Part shown: positions 1 to 11,948 of the stretch, in pieces
Layout of the letters: every line of letters begins with the position of its first letter
Numbering within the stretch: the stretch's first letter is position 1
DNA from: Dicyema japonicum
Taxonomy: Eukaryota > Dicyemida > Rhombozoa > Dicyemidae
NCBI GenBank assembly: GCA_011109175.1
Contig: RDEW01000016.1
Span: 958,547 to 1,022,546 of the forward strand
Direction: 5' to 3'
Length of the DNA stretch: 64,000 nucleotides
Position numbers and translations under genes: made by a program
Notes under the pieces: generated by a model
What the model was told of the DNA's origin: nothing
What the model saw: the letters and a program-made list of their open reading frames with translations, nothing else
The model's database searches: none

Positions 1-32
1 ATTAAAATTAAATGATTTAATTCTAACAACCC

Positions 33-218
33 TGATTTTAACTAATCGTAGAACCGAAGAATGATCTTCACTTTGTTTATTTTTCTTGTGTGTGTCTTTT
101 CTAGACAATCAAGTTCCAAAGTGAGTATCCACTGATGATGACGTCATTAGTAAAGCCCTTATAGCATCGTAACCTAAGTCACTTTAGCCCGACATTTAAC
201 CACTATGCCACCCGGTGG
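33..218 (-). mobile_element. tRNA-derived SINE, internally deleted
   Basis: The minus strand carries the same head found in full copies elsewhere in the window (TGGCATAGTGGTTA, an A-box-like motif), followed by the conserved body ending near GATTAGTTAAAATC. The part corresponding to the CACCTGGTGGAAAG block of other copies is missing. The right end abuts a short duplication of GGTGG at about 215-222. This is a non-coding, RNA-polymerase-III-type element remnant. Confidence 0.7.
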
Positions 219-270
219 TTAGAATACATAATAAAAGAGGTTTTCTTTCCAGGACACTTCGGAGGATTAT

Positions 271-670
271 GCTGTGATCGGGGACGATTGATGGACGCTG
301 ACGATGTGGACGAAATCAGGAGGCGAACAAGATGACGTAAGGGATCGAAAGGCTAACGGCAAGAATAGTTGAAAACATAGCACGTGTCAAAACATAAACA
401 CTATTTACTGGCAACACGGAAGTGTCATTCCGATTATCTCATCATTCTGATATTTTCTCTGTCCGACTCANGCTGTGATCGGGGACGATTGATGGACGCA
501 GACGATGTGGACGAAATCAGGAGGCGAACAAGATGACGTAAGGGATCGAAAGGCTAACGGCAAGAATAGTTGAAAACATAGCACGTGCCAAAACATAAAC
601 AATGTTTACTGGCAACGCGGAAGTGTCATTCCGATTATCTCATCATTCTGATATTTTCTCTGTCCGACTC
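271..670 (+). repeat. 200-bp direct repeat around a single N; LINE family A tail inside
   Basis: Positions 271-470 and 472-670 are almost identical and are separated by one N at 471. Each copy contains a decayed LINE family A C-terminus on the plus strand (DADDVDEIRRR, compare SADDLDTLRELA at the end of the family A frame near 53740). A repeat that meets exactly at an N is what overlapping contig ends look like after scaffolding, so the second copy may not be real. Confidence 0.75.
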
Positions 671-974
671 ATGTCGTCATGTGCCTTGCTAGTTGTTTGA
701 ACGCCGTGCTGCTAAAAGAGGTCAAATGCACAGCTTATCCTGCGAGTGCAATACCATTAGAATTGCTCTTCCCTCGGCAGTGCCATATCACAAGGGCGTA
801 AATGGAGGCCTGAGATCTTCAAACATCCGAGGTGAAAGAAGCATCCACAGCAGGACAATTTAATTCACTTTTAAGGTCATTTTTTGATTCTAAGGGCAAC
901 TATTAGAATGATAAGATCCATTTTCTGCCTGATATTTGAAAAATCCATGATTGGGTTCAAATCATCCTCATCAG

Positions 975-1822
975 AGACTTTTATATTCTTCACCACTGAT
1001 TTAGATATTGTCTTCAAATCCGAATAATCTGACGGAAACATTTCTAAAGGATTATTAAAGACGTAAGAATAGAAGTAAATCTTTTGTCATAAAAGTCCAC
1101 AATCTTCATTTAAGCGTCAAATTCATCTGGGAAAGTTCTATAAATACAAGATATCCCGATGTTGTTGTAAAATCTGATTTCAGTACATCTGACAAGTAGA
1201 AAGTTTTTTTCCATTTAATGGATGGATAACATTTTTCAGACTATTTAAAGAGACTTTAGATTATTGTTTTCGTTTTCTCTCTCCAAACAATTGCGATGCA
1301 CAGAAAATTAAAGAAAATGTCAAGTACATGTGGTCTTCGGAACAAATTACAAAAAGTGTAATGTAAATGATAGCTACTTGAACAAATGATCACACAGAGG
1401 CCCCCCAAACTGCATGACTATTCCTTCTCAGGAGGGAATTTTTTTACAAAATGAAAGATAGTGATCGGATCTCAATATGACTGTTCGAGTTTTTAATCTA
1501 AAATCAGCCGATCGTCTCAGAGCCCCATCAGCGACGATTGTGGTCTCTGAAATTGCAGGGATGATACAAGCATGTACTTTGAACGATAGCCTTACATTCA
1601 TGAGTGACAATACGCCCAGCTGAGTCTGATCTATCTCTTAACTCAGACAGTTACATACAACTGTAAGTGAAATCTTTGATGCTGAATAAATTCACTACGG
1701 CTACTGGACGACATATTAGTTTGTTGATACGTGTAAAAGAGCAATGTCATTTTTTATCAGAGATTTTTATATTCTCCACCACTGATTTAGATGTTGTCTT
1801 CAAATACGAATAATTTGACGAT
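975..1822. repeat. Short direct repeat, about 64 bp, 780 bp apart
   Basis: The stretch at about 975-1040 (TCAGAGACTTTTATATTC...) recurs at 1757-1822 with a handful of substitutions. On the minus strand both read as similar peptides (KTISKSVVKNIKVSDE and KTTSKSVVENIKISDK), which suggests two fragments of one old coding element. The family is not recognised. The sequence between them holds nothing I can assign. Confidence 0.5.
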
Positions 1823-2639
1823 GTCATTGAGGGCTGCATGAAGCGGGGCTCGACCAGCACTTCGTCGGCAAGAGAGTGGATGTAAGCCTTTCGTATCAAC
1901 GTCCCCGCCGCAACGTAATTTGCGTCTCTGGCATATGTCCAGTCCTAGGGGCAGTGCCACCCCGATCCTCAGGCTGTTTTCGTTAAGGAGGGTCCCCAGA
2001 TATGGGCACGGAAGGGCCTCAAGCCAGAGTCCACTTCAGCGATGTGCGGCTGACTTAATGCTTGCTCGTCGGTGTTGATTTGCAAGCAACTCTTCTGGCA
2101 AGCATAGTTCGACTGAAATTCAAAGCCAAACTCTCCCCACAACTTGCTAACTCTATCAAGCTCCGAGTCCAAGGTATGTCCGATTGCGTTACATAGGATC
2201 TCTTGGACCAAGCGACTGCATCTCGCAAGGGATGAAGATTAGGAAGGCAATGGGGGATCTTAACACAATGACCCCATTTCTCTCAGGTATTTGCACATTG
2301 TCCAGCCCAGATCATCGAATTTGACATTCAGTATTGACTCCGCCGGTCGTCTCAGAGTCCCATCAGCGATGTTGCTCTCCGGTGTTCAAAACATGGTGAA
2401 CATCTCAAAATTTACATCAACTTCGACATGGAACTACATTTCTTGAGCAATAAGAACGACAATGTGGATAAAGATGATACTCTTTTTGTAAAGGCTTCAA
2501 CTTCATTATGCTTACTGGTTGAGCAGTTTTTTAGCTCGTCGTTTCCGAGAGGGTAGCCGAGGATGTGTGCCTTGTCCAAGAAGGATGTGCTAAAACATGG
2601 AAGTTAGGATCTAATTTCTTGGCTGGCAGTAGAAATGCT

Positions 2640-2890
2640 TGGAGATGAGCAGGAAATATTGATCACTTTCGATTTCATAACATTGGCACTTAAACCCAAT
2701 TGGTTTTGAGCTGAAATGGTTGAAGAAATATCCTGATATACATACTTCACATTCAGTGGGAGTAAAAGCCGGGAAGTCTTCTAGCATTGTCAAGTTCCGC
2801 TGGTTCGGTGGTGGAGCAGAGTGCTTTTTTCTCAGTAACTCCAAGACTTTTCGGCACGGCTTCAACAGTGATTCGTCACAAGACACTAAT
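2640..2890 (-). pseudogene. LINE family B fragment (region before the RT)
   Basis: The minus frame contains VLELLRKKHSAPPP, which aligns with VLELLRRKHPCPPA in the longer family B copy at about 25.9 kb, just upstream of its RT domain. Similarity fades after about 45 residues and there is no RT here. It is a short isolated piece of a dead retrotransposon. Confidence 0.6.
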
Positions 2891-3006
2891 AATACAGCTG
2901 CGTGAACGTCCCCTTCTATGTTGATATTAAGTTTTCTTCATGACTAGCCCTAATGGCTGATACTCATTGCACATACTTTTGGCCTAATGGCGCTTTACTT
3001 CTCAAG

Positions 3007-3576
3007 TTAGCAAACGGGAATTTTCACAATCACAATTGAAGTAAGATTACAATCAACAATATTAATAAAGTGACATAGCCAAAGAATATATTCATCAACA
3101 ATCCCTCCAAATTGTTTGCTAAAATAACTAATAACTTTTTTTGATGCTAAGATACTGACAAAAAAGCCTACACTCATGACTACTTCGGTTCCTTGAATAA
3201 TCTTGGAAACCACACTTCTATCTAGCAGATCGATTCCGAGCGAATGTTGACCATTGGAAGGCTTGTAAGAACTCGCCACTTCCATCTTCCAAATACTTGC
3301 AGTTGTCCCGATTTTGTAAACATGCGATCAAAAAATAAAATTTTCTGAAGCCATTCAAAGGTTACATCCTTATTTTTATAGAACAATTTAATTGAAAACC
3401 TCAGTAAGATCTTTATAAAATCTACAACACACACGGCGTTGAAAAAAATCTTTAGACGATCTATGAAAGATGCCAAACACCCTTCTTTGGTCAAACCAGT
3501 CCTTTAATGGGGGAAACATCCTATGGGATGACCATCTTCCCCTTGAAGCGGGGAAAACTCTTGCTGGGACCACCAT
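3007..3576 (-). other. Unassigned minus-strand open frames, possibly one split gene
   Basis: Two overlapping minus frames (about 3494-3222 and 3285-3007) together look protein-like: the first is rich in Phe, Lys and aromatic residues and the second contains a hydrophobic stretch (VVMSVGFFVSILA). A GT...AG pair giving a 24-nt intron occurs inside the second frame, which fits the intron style of the recognised genes in this window. I cannot name a family. It could be a small membrane-protein gene or a degraded element. Confidence 0.25.
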
Positions 3577-3719
3577 CTTTCCTTAATACTATATCAAAGT
3601 CCACTTTATTTATTGTAAAACCACAAGACCACCAAGAATAAAGAATTAACTCAGTAAAAATTTTACTACATCACATAAATAATTTCCATTAATTTAGATT
3701 TATTTTCCGTCATCAAAAA

Positions 3720-4010
3720 CAATTGGGTCTGACTTTCGATACTAACGTGCTGAACAAATGTGAAAAGAAATGCCTAACAGGTCTGTGGAAAATTGGACAT
3801 CACCCTATACTTAAAACGCTCTACTAACAGTACATTAAACCATGCATTTCATATGCGTGTACTTAATAGGGACCACTAGCCTTTTATACGAAGGCTCAGA
3901 AAATCTCCGCAACTCAGAAAAGGGCCTTCAAACTAACTGAAAGATTGTATACAGGNAACGCCTCAGAGGTAACGCCTTCGCCATTCTGTCGTCCTAATTA
4001 TTTATAATTT
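3720..4010 (+). pseudogene. LINE family D (Jockey-like) 3' end
   Basis: Plus-strand frames give YQQYIKPCISYACT and QKRAFKLTERLYTG, the C-terminal region typical of Jockey-like RT proteins and close to the better copy at 18038-18379 (YKQYIEPCFSYACASWG). The end (GTAACGCCTTCGCCATTC and about 60 bp of AT-rich 3' sequence) recurs at about 26728-26810, marking a shared LINE 3' terminus. A single N at 3956 interrupts the copy. Confidence 0.65.
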
Positions 4011-4141
4011 AAAAAATAAATTTTTTTTGATTCAAAAAAAAAAGTTGTAAATAATTATAACTTTATGAAATAATAACATAAATAAAACTTAACAAATTTT
4101 ATTGGGGTAGTTTAAGATTCTAAACGTGACCCCGTGGCGAC

Positions 4142-6720
4142 ATGCGGTGCTATGTGACTAGTATGTCAAAAATTATTTTCCCTCTCTTCGATGATGCACC
4201 CCACAGTAGACGGGTCGCAAAAGATTCGGACGAACTTGACGCTTTTTACGTGCAGCTGTCGAGGACATATGCCGAACTGGAATCGTCTTTTCTAGTCTTC
4301 ATTGCCGGAGACTGGAATGCTATAGCAGGATTACGTCGGGAACATGAGTCGACTATCGGAAGATATGGAAGAGGGATCAAGAACTTGCCGGGGCTGTGCT
4401 GATAAATTTCTGGGGCATTTGGTCTATTCCTGTGTAACACTGCGTTTGCGCATGCTGCACGACATAAGACTACCTGGACGAGCTGCAGAAAAATGAATCT
4501 GGGGGCCATGTGATGATTTACAGTCAGATTGATTACATTCTTTGCCGACTATTACGGGACTCGACGTCATACGGAGATGTCGTCGGAAAGCGATCACAAG
4601 ATCGTCTTGGCCCTGTTTGATATTACAAGTCGCTATGCACGTATTTCAGGAACAAAGCTATCTCAGGTCATACGGAGAGGATACCTAGTCGAGAATTTAT
4701 GTTTTTCACATTCTACTCGAATTATCTATCGAGCATCTATGGAACATTATCTACAAGCAATATAGACAGACCTTCCACCGGTAGTCACTTGGACGCATAC
4801 AATGGAAAGAATTCATATGACTACAGACGAACTCATTGTGAGGCGGCCGCACAACGCACGAAGTACCGAGCAGGGCCACCCCGATGTTCCCGCACTAGCT
4901 GCAAAACAGAAAGATCTTCGACTATTACTGGAAAACATGACAAATACAGACAAAATGCTTTTTACAGTCGGAACGTACCAGGATACAGAGAAAAATCAAA
5001 ATTAAAAGTGAACATGTTGCAGACGTTTAAGATGCCAGGTTAAAAAGTGGAGAATCTAAAGGATTGTTCATAGACGCTCTTGGCAATGCGCCTGCTTTAG
5101 AGGAGGAATTAAAAAGGCAAACTAAAAATTCAGGATAACAAAGGGAATATGATTTTTGACGCTACGGAACAAGCCGAACTTATTGCTGCTCATTTTGAAC
5201 GACTCTTTGACGTTGACGAGGAAATGGTGGACCTAATCATTGGTAATGCAGAAAATCTTGTAAATGAAATCACGGTGGGAGAAGTTATGAAGGAAATAGA
5301 GAGACTGAAGTGGAATCGCTTGTCAGGACCGGATGGTATAAGTGCTGAGTTACTAAAGTACGGCCCACAAACCCTGGTGGAAATCGTGGCCAAAGTATTA
5401 AACGAAATGTTTGCAACTAACGACCTTTTCCGTTGGACAAAGGAATTCTGGTGCCGATTCAAATACCGAATAAGAGAGCAGGCCCTGTGGAAAACCTGCG
5501 CCAGTCATCCTAATCAATTCGCTAAGAAAGTCCTTGCTCGGTAGTGCTGGATCGTGTGCAAGAGCCTGTGAATGAATTACTGTCATCGAGCCACAGTGGA
5601 TTCAGGACAGGCAGATCTACCGCTGATGTGGTCTGGGGCATAGGTGACGTTGTGCACTTACCAAAGATTTGAGAGTGCGAACTACAATTTTGGGGATCGA
5701 CATGTCGAAAGTTTTCAACAAAATTCGGCGAGGAAAGCTTATTGATGTTTGCGGGGATTTCTTAATAAGGATTCTCTCAGGATAATAGAAGTTTTATTGT
5801 CGAACACAGAACTGACGGTACGAGTTGGGAGTACGTCGTCCAGAAATTTTTCGACGACTGTGGGTACCCCCCAGAGGGACTCCCTTTCCTCTTTGCTGTT
5901 TGTTATATACCTGGAGGTAGCACTGCGTGGTATTAGAAGTTTTTATAATGGGCAAATCACCGAAATTATAAACCCTGATGATGTGGATTTCGTATCTGAA
6001 GATAAAGCAGCCTTGAGGCGGTTACTTGACGTTGCCCCTGCAGAGCTTGGGAAATGGTTTCTTACGGTGAATACAACTAAAACTGAAATTGTGGAAATCG
6101 TACGCATGGATCAAGATTGAAAGAGGGATTGAGACGTTCCAGAAAGCTCGGCTCCCTCCTTGGGGACAGTGAGGACATAACCCGGAGGAAAAGTACTATC
6201 GACGGTCGCACTGAACAGAATGAAGACGGATTAATTGGCTAACAGACCGGTAACGATCGCGCGTTGTTTGCATCTTTGTAATGCTTTCGTGAAGCCGGTC
6301 TTGCTATATAACTTTTCCTGCTGAAGGACATCGGTCTCAGAAACCAAAAATCTTAACTCCTTCCATCGAAGACAATTACGAATACTGTGCGGGGTACAAT
6401 GGTGGACACGGATCAACAATGAGGCACTGTACCGAAAGTGCTCAACGCGCCCTGTGACTTGGGATGTGGTGGATGTCCGATGGAGACTGTTTAGACACAT
6501 TCTACGGATGGACCTCAATCACCTGAAAATTTGCCAATGGATGAATATTTCCCTGCAAGTGGAAAGAAATATCGGGGCGCTACCGGGGGTGCTGGATGAG
6601 GATCTCAGGGCAATCAACCGGAGGCTCGTAAATGGAGGAGATCTGGATGCTATGAGAAGTTTGGCGTGTAACAGAGGAGGATGGACGAGATTGATCCAAA
6701 AAATCGCTTTGAATTATGTT
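4142..6720 (+). pseudogene. LINE family A, decayed copy with AP-endonuclease and RT
   Basis: The 5' part (4142-4560) encodes an AP-endonuclease-type domain: the AGDWNA motif, then GRYGRG, then a shifted frame ending in DYILCRLL. From 5149 the frame enters the RT (SGPDGISAELLKYGP), continues to a shifted fingers region (SSHSGFRTGRSTADVVWG), and reaches DDVDFVSEDKAALRRLL where the usual YADD has become NPDD. The C-terminal part runs to about 6720 (GGDLDAMRSLACNRGGW). There are many frameshifts and stops, so it cannot be active. It gives the domain order for family A: endonuclease, then RT. Confidence 0.85.
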
Positions 6721-6997
6721 TCTATGATAGTTGCCTATAATAATATAAAACAAAAGTCACAAAATAAAACATGTTATAAATATATTTTTCCACACTTTAT
6801 ATTAGTATACGAAGAGTTGGAGCAATTTAAAATTCATATTTTTCCAAGTAACGTTGTCTCTATTTTTAATGCTAGTTGGATAAAAAATGACCCCAACGCA
6901 TATATCCTCAAAAGTAAAAGAAAGGAGGATTTATAGTGATCCTTAAATTAAAAACTTGACAATTACATTCCAATAACAAAATATATTAGTAATAAAG

Positions 6998-8460
6998 TCA
7001 CTTAGTAAATGAGAGGTTAAACTTTTCCCACGACGACACAACAGACTCCACAAAATAATCAATCATTTCCTTTGTATGATAAGGAGTGACCACAATCCTT
7101 ATTCTTTCTGTCCCACGTGACACTGTCGGGTAATTTATAGCCTGAACATATATTCCGTGATTTCTCAACAGGTGTTGCGACACTTGAGAACACGTGGCTG
7201 CATTTCCGATAATCAGAGGGATGATATGACTCTCATTCTTCAAAACCGGAAGATTCCGCGAAATCAACGCCTCCCGGAGAATCCTTACATTCTCCTGATG
7301 TCCTGCTCTAAGATTCCGTCCTTCGTCCGACATGAGGATATTTAAGGATTGAATGGCTCCCCAAATCACGGTGGGAGGTAAACTAGTAGTAAAAATCAAG
7401 TCAGGAGCGTAAGAACGAATAAAATCGACCGTGGAATTTGTGGAAGTAACATAACCGCCGAAATTTCCGATCGCCTTTCCTAAAATATCAGGTTTTGTGA
7501 CTTACCGAGAGTCCCAGAAATGATATCAACGAGATCCGTGAGTCCTTCCTTTTCCGCGATCCCTGATCCACGGTGGCCATAAAGTCCGACAGCGTGGACC
7601 TCGTCAAGAAAGGTGATACAACCGTGCTGTTTGGCAATCTTGCAGATTTTCTCAATCGGAGAAATATCCCCTTTAAATTAAGGTGAAAATCACCGGACAT
7701 TGAATAAACTGACTCGAATGCCACAATTTTCGGTTGTGTGTGGGGAAAGGACTCCAAAATTTCTGTGAAATGATCCACATCGTTGTGTCTGTAAATAAAT
7801 TTGGGAACTCTGCTGTAATTAATTCCTGCTATCATCGAGGCGTGGTTTTCCGCGTCGGAAATGATCACGGAATCTTTGATGTGTCTTGCCAGAGTGAACA
7901 GTGAGGACTGATTCGCCACATAGCAGGAACTGAACAGTAAAGCTGACTCCTTTCCATGGAATCTAGCGATTTCTTTCTCCAACTGCATATGGTATGTGGT
8001 GGTTCCCGAGATATTTCGAGTTCCTCCGGACCCACTGCCGTGTTTGGAGGCGGCTTGTCTGCAAAGATCAGAGGAATTCAAAACTGAACGGCGGAAATAA
8101 CTTTTGGGTGTCTTGTCATCCCCAAATAGTCGTTGCTACACCAAACCGTTACTTCCTTGTTTTCCTGTCCGTGGAATGCCCGGGGACAGTTTTGAGCCTG
8201 TCGATTAACCTAAGGTTAAAGAGATAGAAGACCTGTTGGAAAACCCGATAAGTGTTGTCCCTTTCTTTGGTGAGGATCTTCTCAACAAAGATACTATCAT
8301 AATTAAAATTTTTATTCAAAAATGTGCATTTTTCCCATGGTTTGGGTCTTACTAAAGTTGTCAGAGTACAAAAATACAATTTCCCGTGGAATTGCCGGTC
8401 TTTTCCGTTGAAAAAATTCGAAAAGTAGACGGTCTTAGAGAGAATTTTTGTAGATTCCAA
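6998..8460 (-). CDS. ALAS: 5-aminolevulinate synthase, five exons, four 23-26 nt introns
   Basis: This enzyme makes 5-aminolevulinate from glycine and succinyl-CoA with pyridoxal phosphate, the first step of haem synthesis in mitochondria. Exons read on the minus strand: [12 protein letters not shown] at the start of the conserved core, then [35 protein letters not shown] and [14 protein letters not shown]. The last contains the PLP lysine, directly after an exon junction. The end is FIFTTSLPP-like followed by [16 protein letters not shown]. Introns lie at 8210-8232, 8059-8084, 7671-7693 and 7480-7505. All are GT...AG and each restores the ALAS frame. No lesion was found in the core. The start is uncertain: the first exon is open to about 8460 without an in-frame ATG. 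An ATG at 8474-8476 might be joined by a further intron, so the presequence is unresolved. Confidence 0.93.
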
Positions 8461-9015
8461 TAATTACCTTTCATGTCGTGTTAGGATTAATTGATTGTTT
8501 ATATTATTAATTTTATTATTTTTAAAATAAAAACAACTTAATAATTAAATTATAATTTATTATTCACTTCTACAATAGAACAGGAATTAGGACTGTCATC
8601 ATTGTATGTATATCCCTCTTTTTTAGAAATAATAATATTGGTCTATGAGAACCCATCACTGTATTAGTTCGTCTGGGAACTTCTCTAGATTACTTTATTA
8701 ATTGAACCTGTGGAACTAGTCTGTCTTCTGTAACACTAATAGCACTTAATGTATTTTTTCCTTGGTGATTTGACTTTTTTGAGTATTTTTTAAAATGTCA
8801 AAAATTTACTAACTCATATACAGTCCGACCTCGTTTTGGGTAATCAAGTGCCTAAAAATAGGGGTTTTGTGCATTATATAATTTCGACTAAAGAATGAAG
8901 ATTAAAAATTAATTTTACAAAAGTAATCTGTTATTTTCTTCACAGGTTTAAGGCTATTTCTTACATTTTTCATAAAATTTAATAGAAATTTGTAGAAATC
9001 TTAGACTGACTCGGT
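8461..9015. other. AT-rich interval, nothing recognised
   Basis: Apart from the possible ALAS 5' exon at its left edge, this stretch has no open frame or repeat that I can support. It ends where unit 1 of the tandem duplication begins (GGTTAAATGCTGAAAA). Confidence 0.6.
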
Positions 9016-9097
9016 TAAATGCTGAAAATTTTGTTCTCCAAATTCTCAAGTGAATCTTGCATTTCTTTAACAATTATAAATTGAGAAACATGAGTAG

Positions 9098-9316
9098 TTA
9101 ATTACTGAGTCCAGCGGATATGATCGAGTGGCTGTTACCTCTGACTACTGCCAGGGATATCCTTTGGAAAAGCCACTCGGTTTCCCGACGCTCCCTCGAG
9201 GCTTTGGTCAATAGACACCCAAGTGCTCTAAGGAAAGAGACCGTCTTGGGGCCGAAGACTCCGCTCGTCTCGACGACCACTGGCTGTACATGGAAACGGT
9301 TTAGGAGGCTGCTGTA
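9098..9316 (-). pseudogene. LINE family B C-terminal nuclease fragment
   Basis: The minus frame reads VVVETSGVFGPKT, then FLRALGCLL, then FQRISLAVVRGNSHS and a stop. This is the C-terminal end of the family B nuclease domain, matched by VAIETSGNFGPKT...LSLAVVRGNSL at 37.9 kb. Upstream of VVVETSG it runs into the left arm of a perfect hairpin (9283-9370), where the coding sequence folds back on itself. It is repeated at 32385-32603. Confidence 0.75.
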
Positions 9317-9370
9317 AAGAAATAAAAATAAAGAAATACAGCAGCCTCCTAAACCGTTTCCATGTACAGC
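9283..9370. repeat. Perfect inverted repeat, 34-bp arms, 20-nt A-rich spacer
   Basis: 9283-9316 and 9337-9370 are exact reverse complements over 34 bp. The spacer 9317-9336 is AAGAAATAAAAATAAAGAAA. Both arms carry family B coding sequence in opposite directions, so this is a foldback junction of an inserted LINE. It is conserved without change in unit 2 at 32570-32603 and 32624-32657. Confidence 0.9.
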
Positions 9371-9720
9371 TTTAACAATTGTATTCGTGTCTAAAGTTTA
9401 TAATTATTAAATATCATTCACAAATTCATTGTTTTCAACATTTATATGCTTATATATTCATTTGTAAGATTATCTTCTGAATGGTTTAAAAAATAATAAT
9501 TCAATATGGATTTTTCTTTGTTCTCAGCCAAAATGTTAGATTTAAAAAAACTGCCCCAATTCTTTTAATGTGAATATATGTGAATAAATAGTTTATTGTG
9601 AAATGTTTTAAAGAATTACTGTGCTAAAATATTAATGGTTTTATGACAATTCCACGTTATTATTGATGTCTCAAAATGAAAATATTTCTTGTCAACTCTA
9701 TTGTACAAAACACAGACTAT

Positions 9721-10027
9721 AATAATAATAAAGCCTTTTCACGAGAGCCATAGTATTTATAGCTCCGCATAGGCAGGACACACACTTTATTTGAGTAAAG
9801 AGCAGTTAATTTTAACTAATCGTAGAACCAAGGAATGATCTTCACTTCTTTTTTTCTTTTTCTTGTGTGAGTATCCTTTCTAGACAATCCAGTTCCGCAG
9901 TGAGTATCCACTGATGACGGCGTCACTCGTCAAACCCTTTCTGCATCGTAGATGTGTGGAACTTTCCACCAGGTGAACAGCAGCCGTAACCTAAGCCACT
10001 TAGGCCCGACACCTAACCACTATGCCA
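9721..10027 (-). mobile_element. Full-length tRNA-derived SINE with 10-bp target-site duplication
   Basis: Read on the minus strand, the element begins TGGCATAGTGGTTAGG (A-box-like), passes a tRNA-like head and a body with CACCTGGTGGAAAG and GACGCCGTCATCAGTGG, and ends in CTATGGCTCTCGTGAAAAGG plus a (TTA)n-like tail. CACAGACTAT flanks it at 9711-9720 and 10028-10037, a perfect target-site duplication. The B box is better preserved in the copies at 11949 and 61.4 kb (GGGTTTGATTC, GGGTTCGATTC). The 3' end resembles that of LINE family A, its likely source of RT. Confidence 0.85.
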
Positions 10028-10739
10028 CACAGACTATGGGAATATATTTTTTATAATGATGCCTTTGTTATTTAAAGGCCAATAATAAACATTGTTTTTA
10101 AAGGCTAAGCTTTTCATATTTTTTAAGAAAGTATGAATTCTCCTATATTCAAAACATGACAATGATATGTGATTGGTTATAATTGCTAATTGGTAAGAAA
10201 GTTGAGATTGGGATATATTTTTGGTGATGACGCAGCTCTTGTTTACTGATTCCCTCAAGATTGATGTAACATTTCGTTCCCCTTCTTATATTCACAGACA
10301 AAATAATTGACTCAGGAGACATCTGATAAACCAAGTTTTTAGAATAAAGAATGGCCTGAAATATTGAGGAATCTGATTAGCATCGTTCACTTTGGGGAGA
10401 ACAAGGGAATTAATAGTAAATAATAACCACGGAATTGAGTTAATTAAAGTCTAATTAAGGGACATTCAGTTTCCACTGTTAGAGGGAGACACGTATTTTT
10501 CTAGTATGATGTTTATCCATATCCGCTGTTATGGGAACCCCTCCAATTGAGTGCGCAAAAGATTAATTTTTTTTGGATACCGACCATCCACTAGGCGTCT
10601 CCTAAAATAGATAGATCACATGACGCATCTTAAGATATGTAAACGGACAAAACACTAAAATATCTTTCGCTATGTACGCAGTGGTGTGGAAATATTCGTA
10701 AAATCCTAATAGTTATAATTTCACTTGTGCAGCATTCAA

Positions 10740-11765
10740 AACAATCCTCCGAACCAACTTCTTCCAACCTCCTCGATCGTAAGAGAGTTTCCTCTACTCG
10801 TCCAGGTCGTCCCCACTTCTTAGACGTTTGTTCACAAGCTTTAGATCTCCGTCAAGTGTTTCAGGTAGTGTAATACGCCGAGCGCCCAAGTCCATACGCA
10901 AGATATGTCCAAATAGCTCCTCCAGCGCATTTTGGCGCAACAAATGTCGAGACTCAGTGGACCCGTGCAACATCTCTTGTACAGCGATTCCTTTTTTATT
11001 CTTGCTGGCCAGTTCAGTCCTAGTAAGGATCTAAGTTGTCTTCGATTGAAAGAGTCTAGTCCAAGTTGTTCGGTTTTGGACGTTCCCCAGGTCGATGAAT
11101 TGTACATTAGGATGGGCTTGACAAAGGCTTCATATAGTCTCAAACGAAGTGATGTGCAGGATCGTCGTTTGCCAATCCACTTTTTTTCAACTTGTTCATC
11201 GTTACCCAAGTGAGGACCTTCCTTCTGGGAATATCTTGACTATCTCCTAATAAAGAGCCAAGTTTGTCTGTTTTTTCGCCATGTTTCACTTTATCTGCTT
11301 TCTATTCTCCTGATTTCCACAATGTCAGTTTTTGTGGTGTTCATTCCAAGGAACCATCGGTTCAGCTCAGCAGGTGCCACCTCGAAGAGTCGAAGTAGAG
11401 CCGATTTGTCTTCTGACACAAAGTCGACGTCGTCCGCATAGGCAATTTCGACGATGTTTCCATCATATAACTTCCGAAAATCTCGTAATGCCGCCTCCAG
11501 ATATATGACAAATAGCAGAGGCGAGAGGGAATCTCCCTGGGGACGTAAATTCACGGGAAAACGTCATACCGACCCGTACTCTGAGCTTCGTGTTAGATAG
11601 CAGCACTTTGATCATACTGACAGAATGAGGGTCCAAGAATTGTTCCAGTATCCTGAGAAGTAGACCACGGCGGACCGTGTCAAAGGCCCTAGAGAGTCTA
11701 TTATTATTAATGCACAAATTTTTTTTGTCAAGAGTCACAAAATCATGTCAACAAATGTGTTGGCG
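10740..11765 (-). pseudogene. LINE family A RT fragment (unit 1 copy)
   Basis: Minus frames in order: LSRAFDTVRRGLLLRI, a shifted GDSLSPLLFVIYLEAAL, AYADDVDFVSEDKSALL (RT active-site box), WFLGMNTTKTDIVEI, then AFVKPILMYNSSTWGTSK and RRQLRSLLGLNWP. The 5' endonuclease is absent. Near 10915-10945 unit 1 carries a small rearrangement that breaks the C-terminal frame, which unit 2 keeps. Confidence 0.85.
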
Positions 11766-11948
11766 CCTTCCTGCATTGTGACCAACTTGTTTATGGAATA
11801 ACAGGAAATGACAATCATAAATCAATACAAATTGACGGTATATGGCGGTGAAGTATTAATCGTTGCTTCCAAGAGCTTTTGAGACAATCTTTAAGATAGT
11901 TACTCTCTCTGGTTTTCCGCATTTTTGAAAAAAAAATTCCTACCTGGG

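Noticed and set aside
4802-5043. Overlapping plus frames at the LINE endonuclease-RT boundary as separate genes
   Set aside because: They lie in the linker of the decayed family A copy and overlap each other in different frames.
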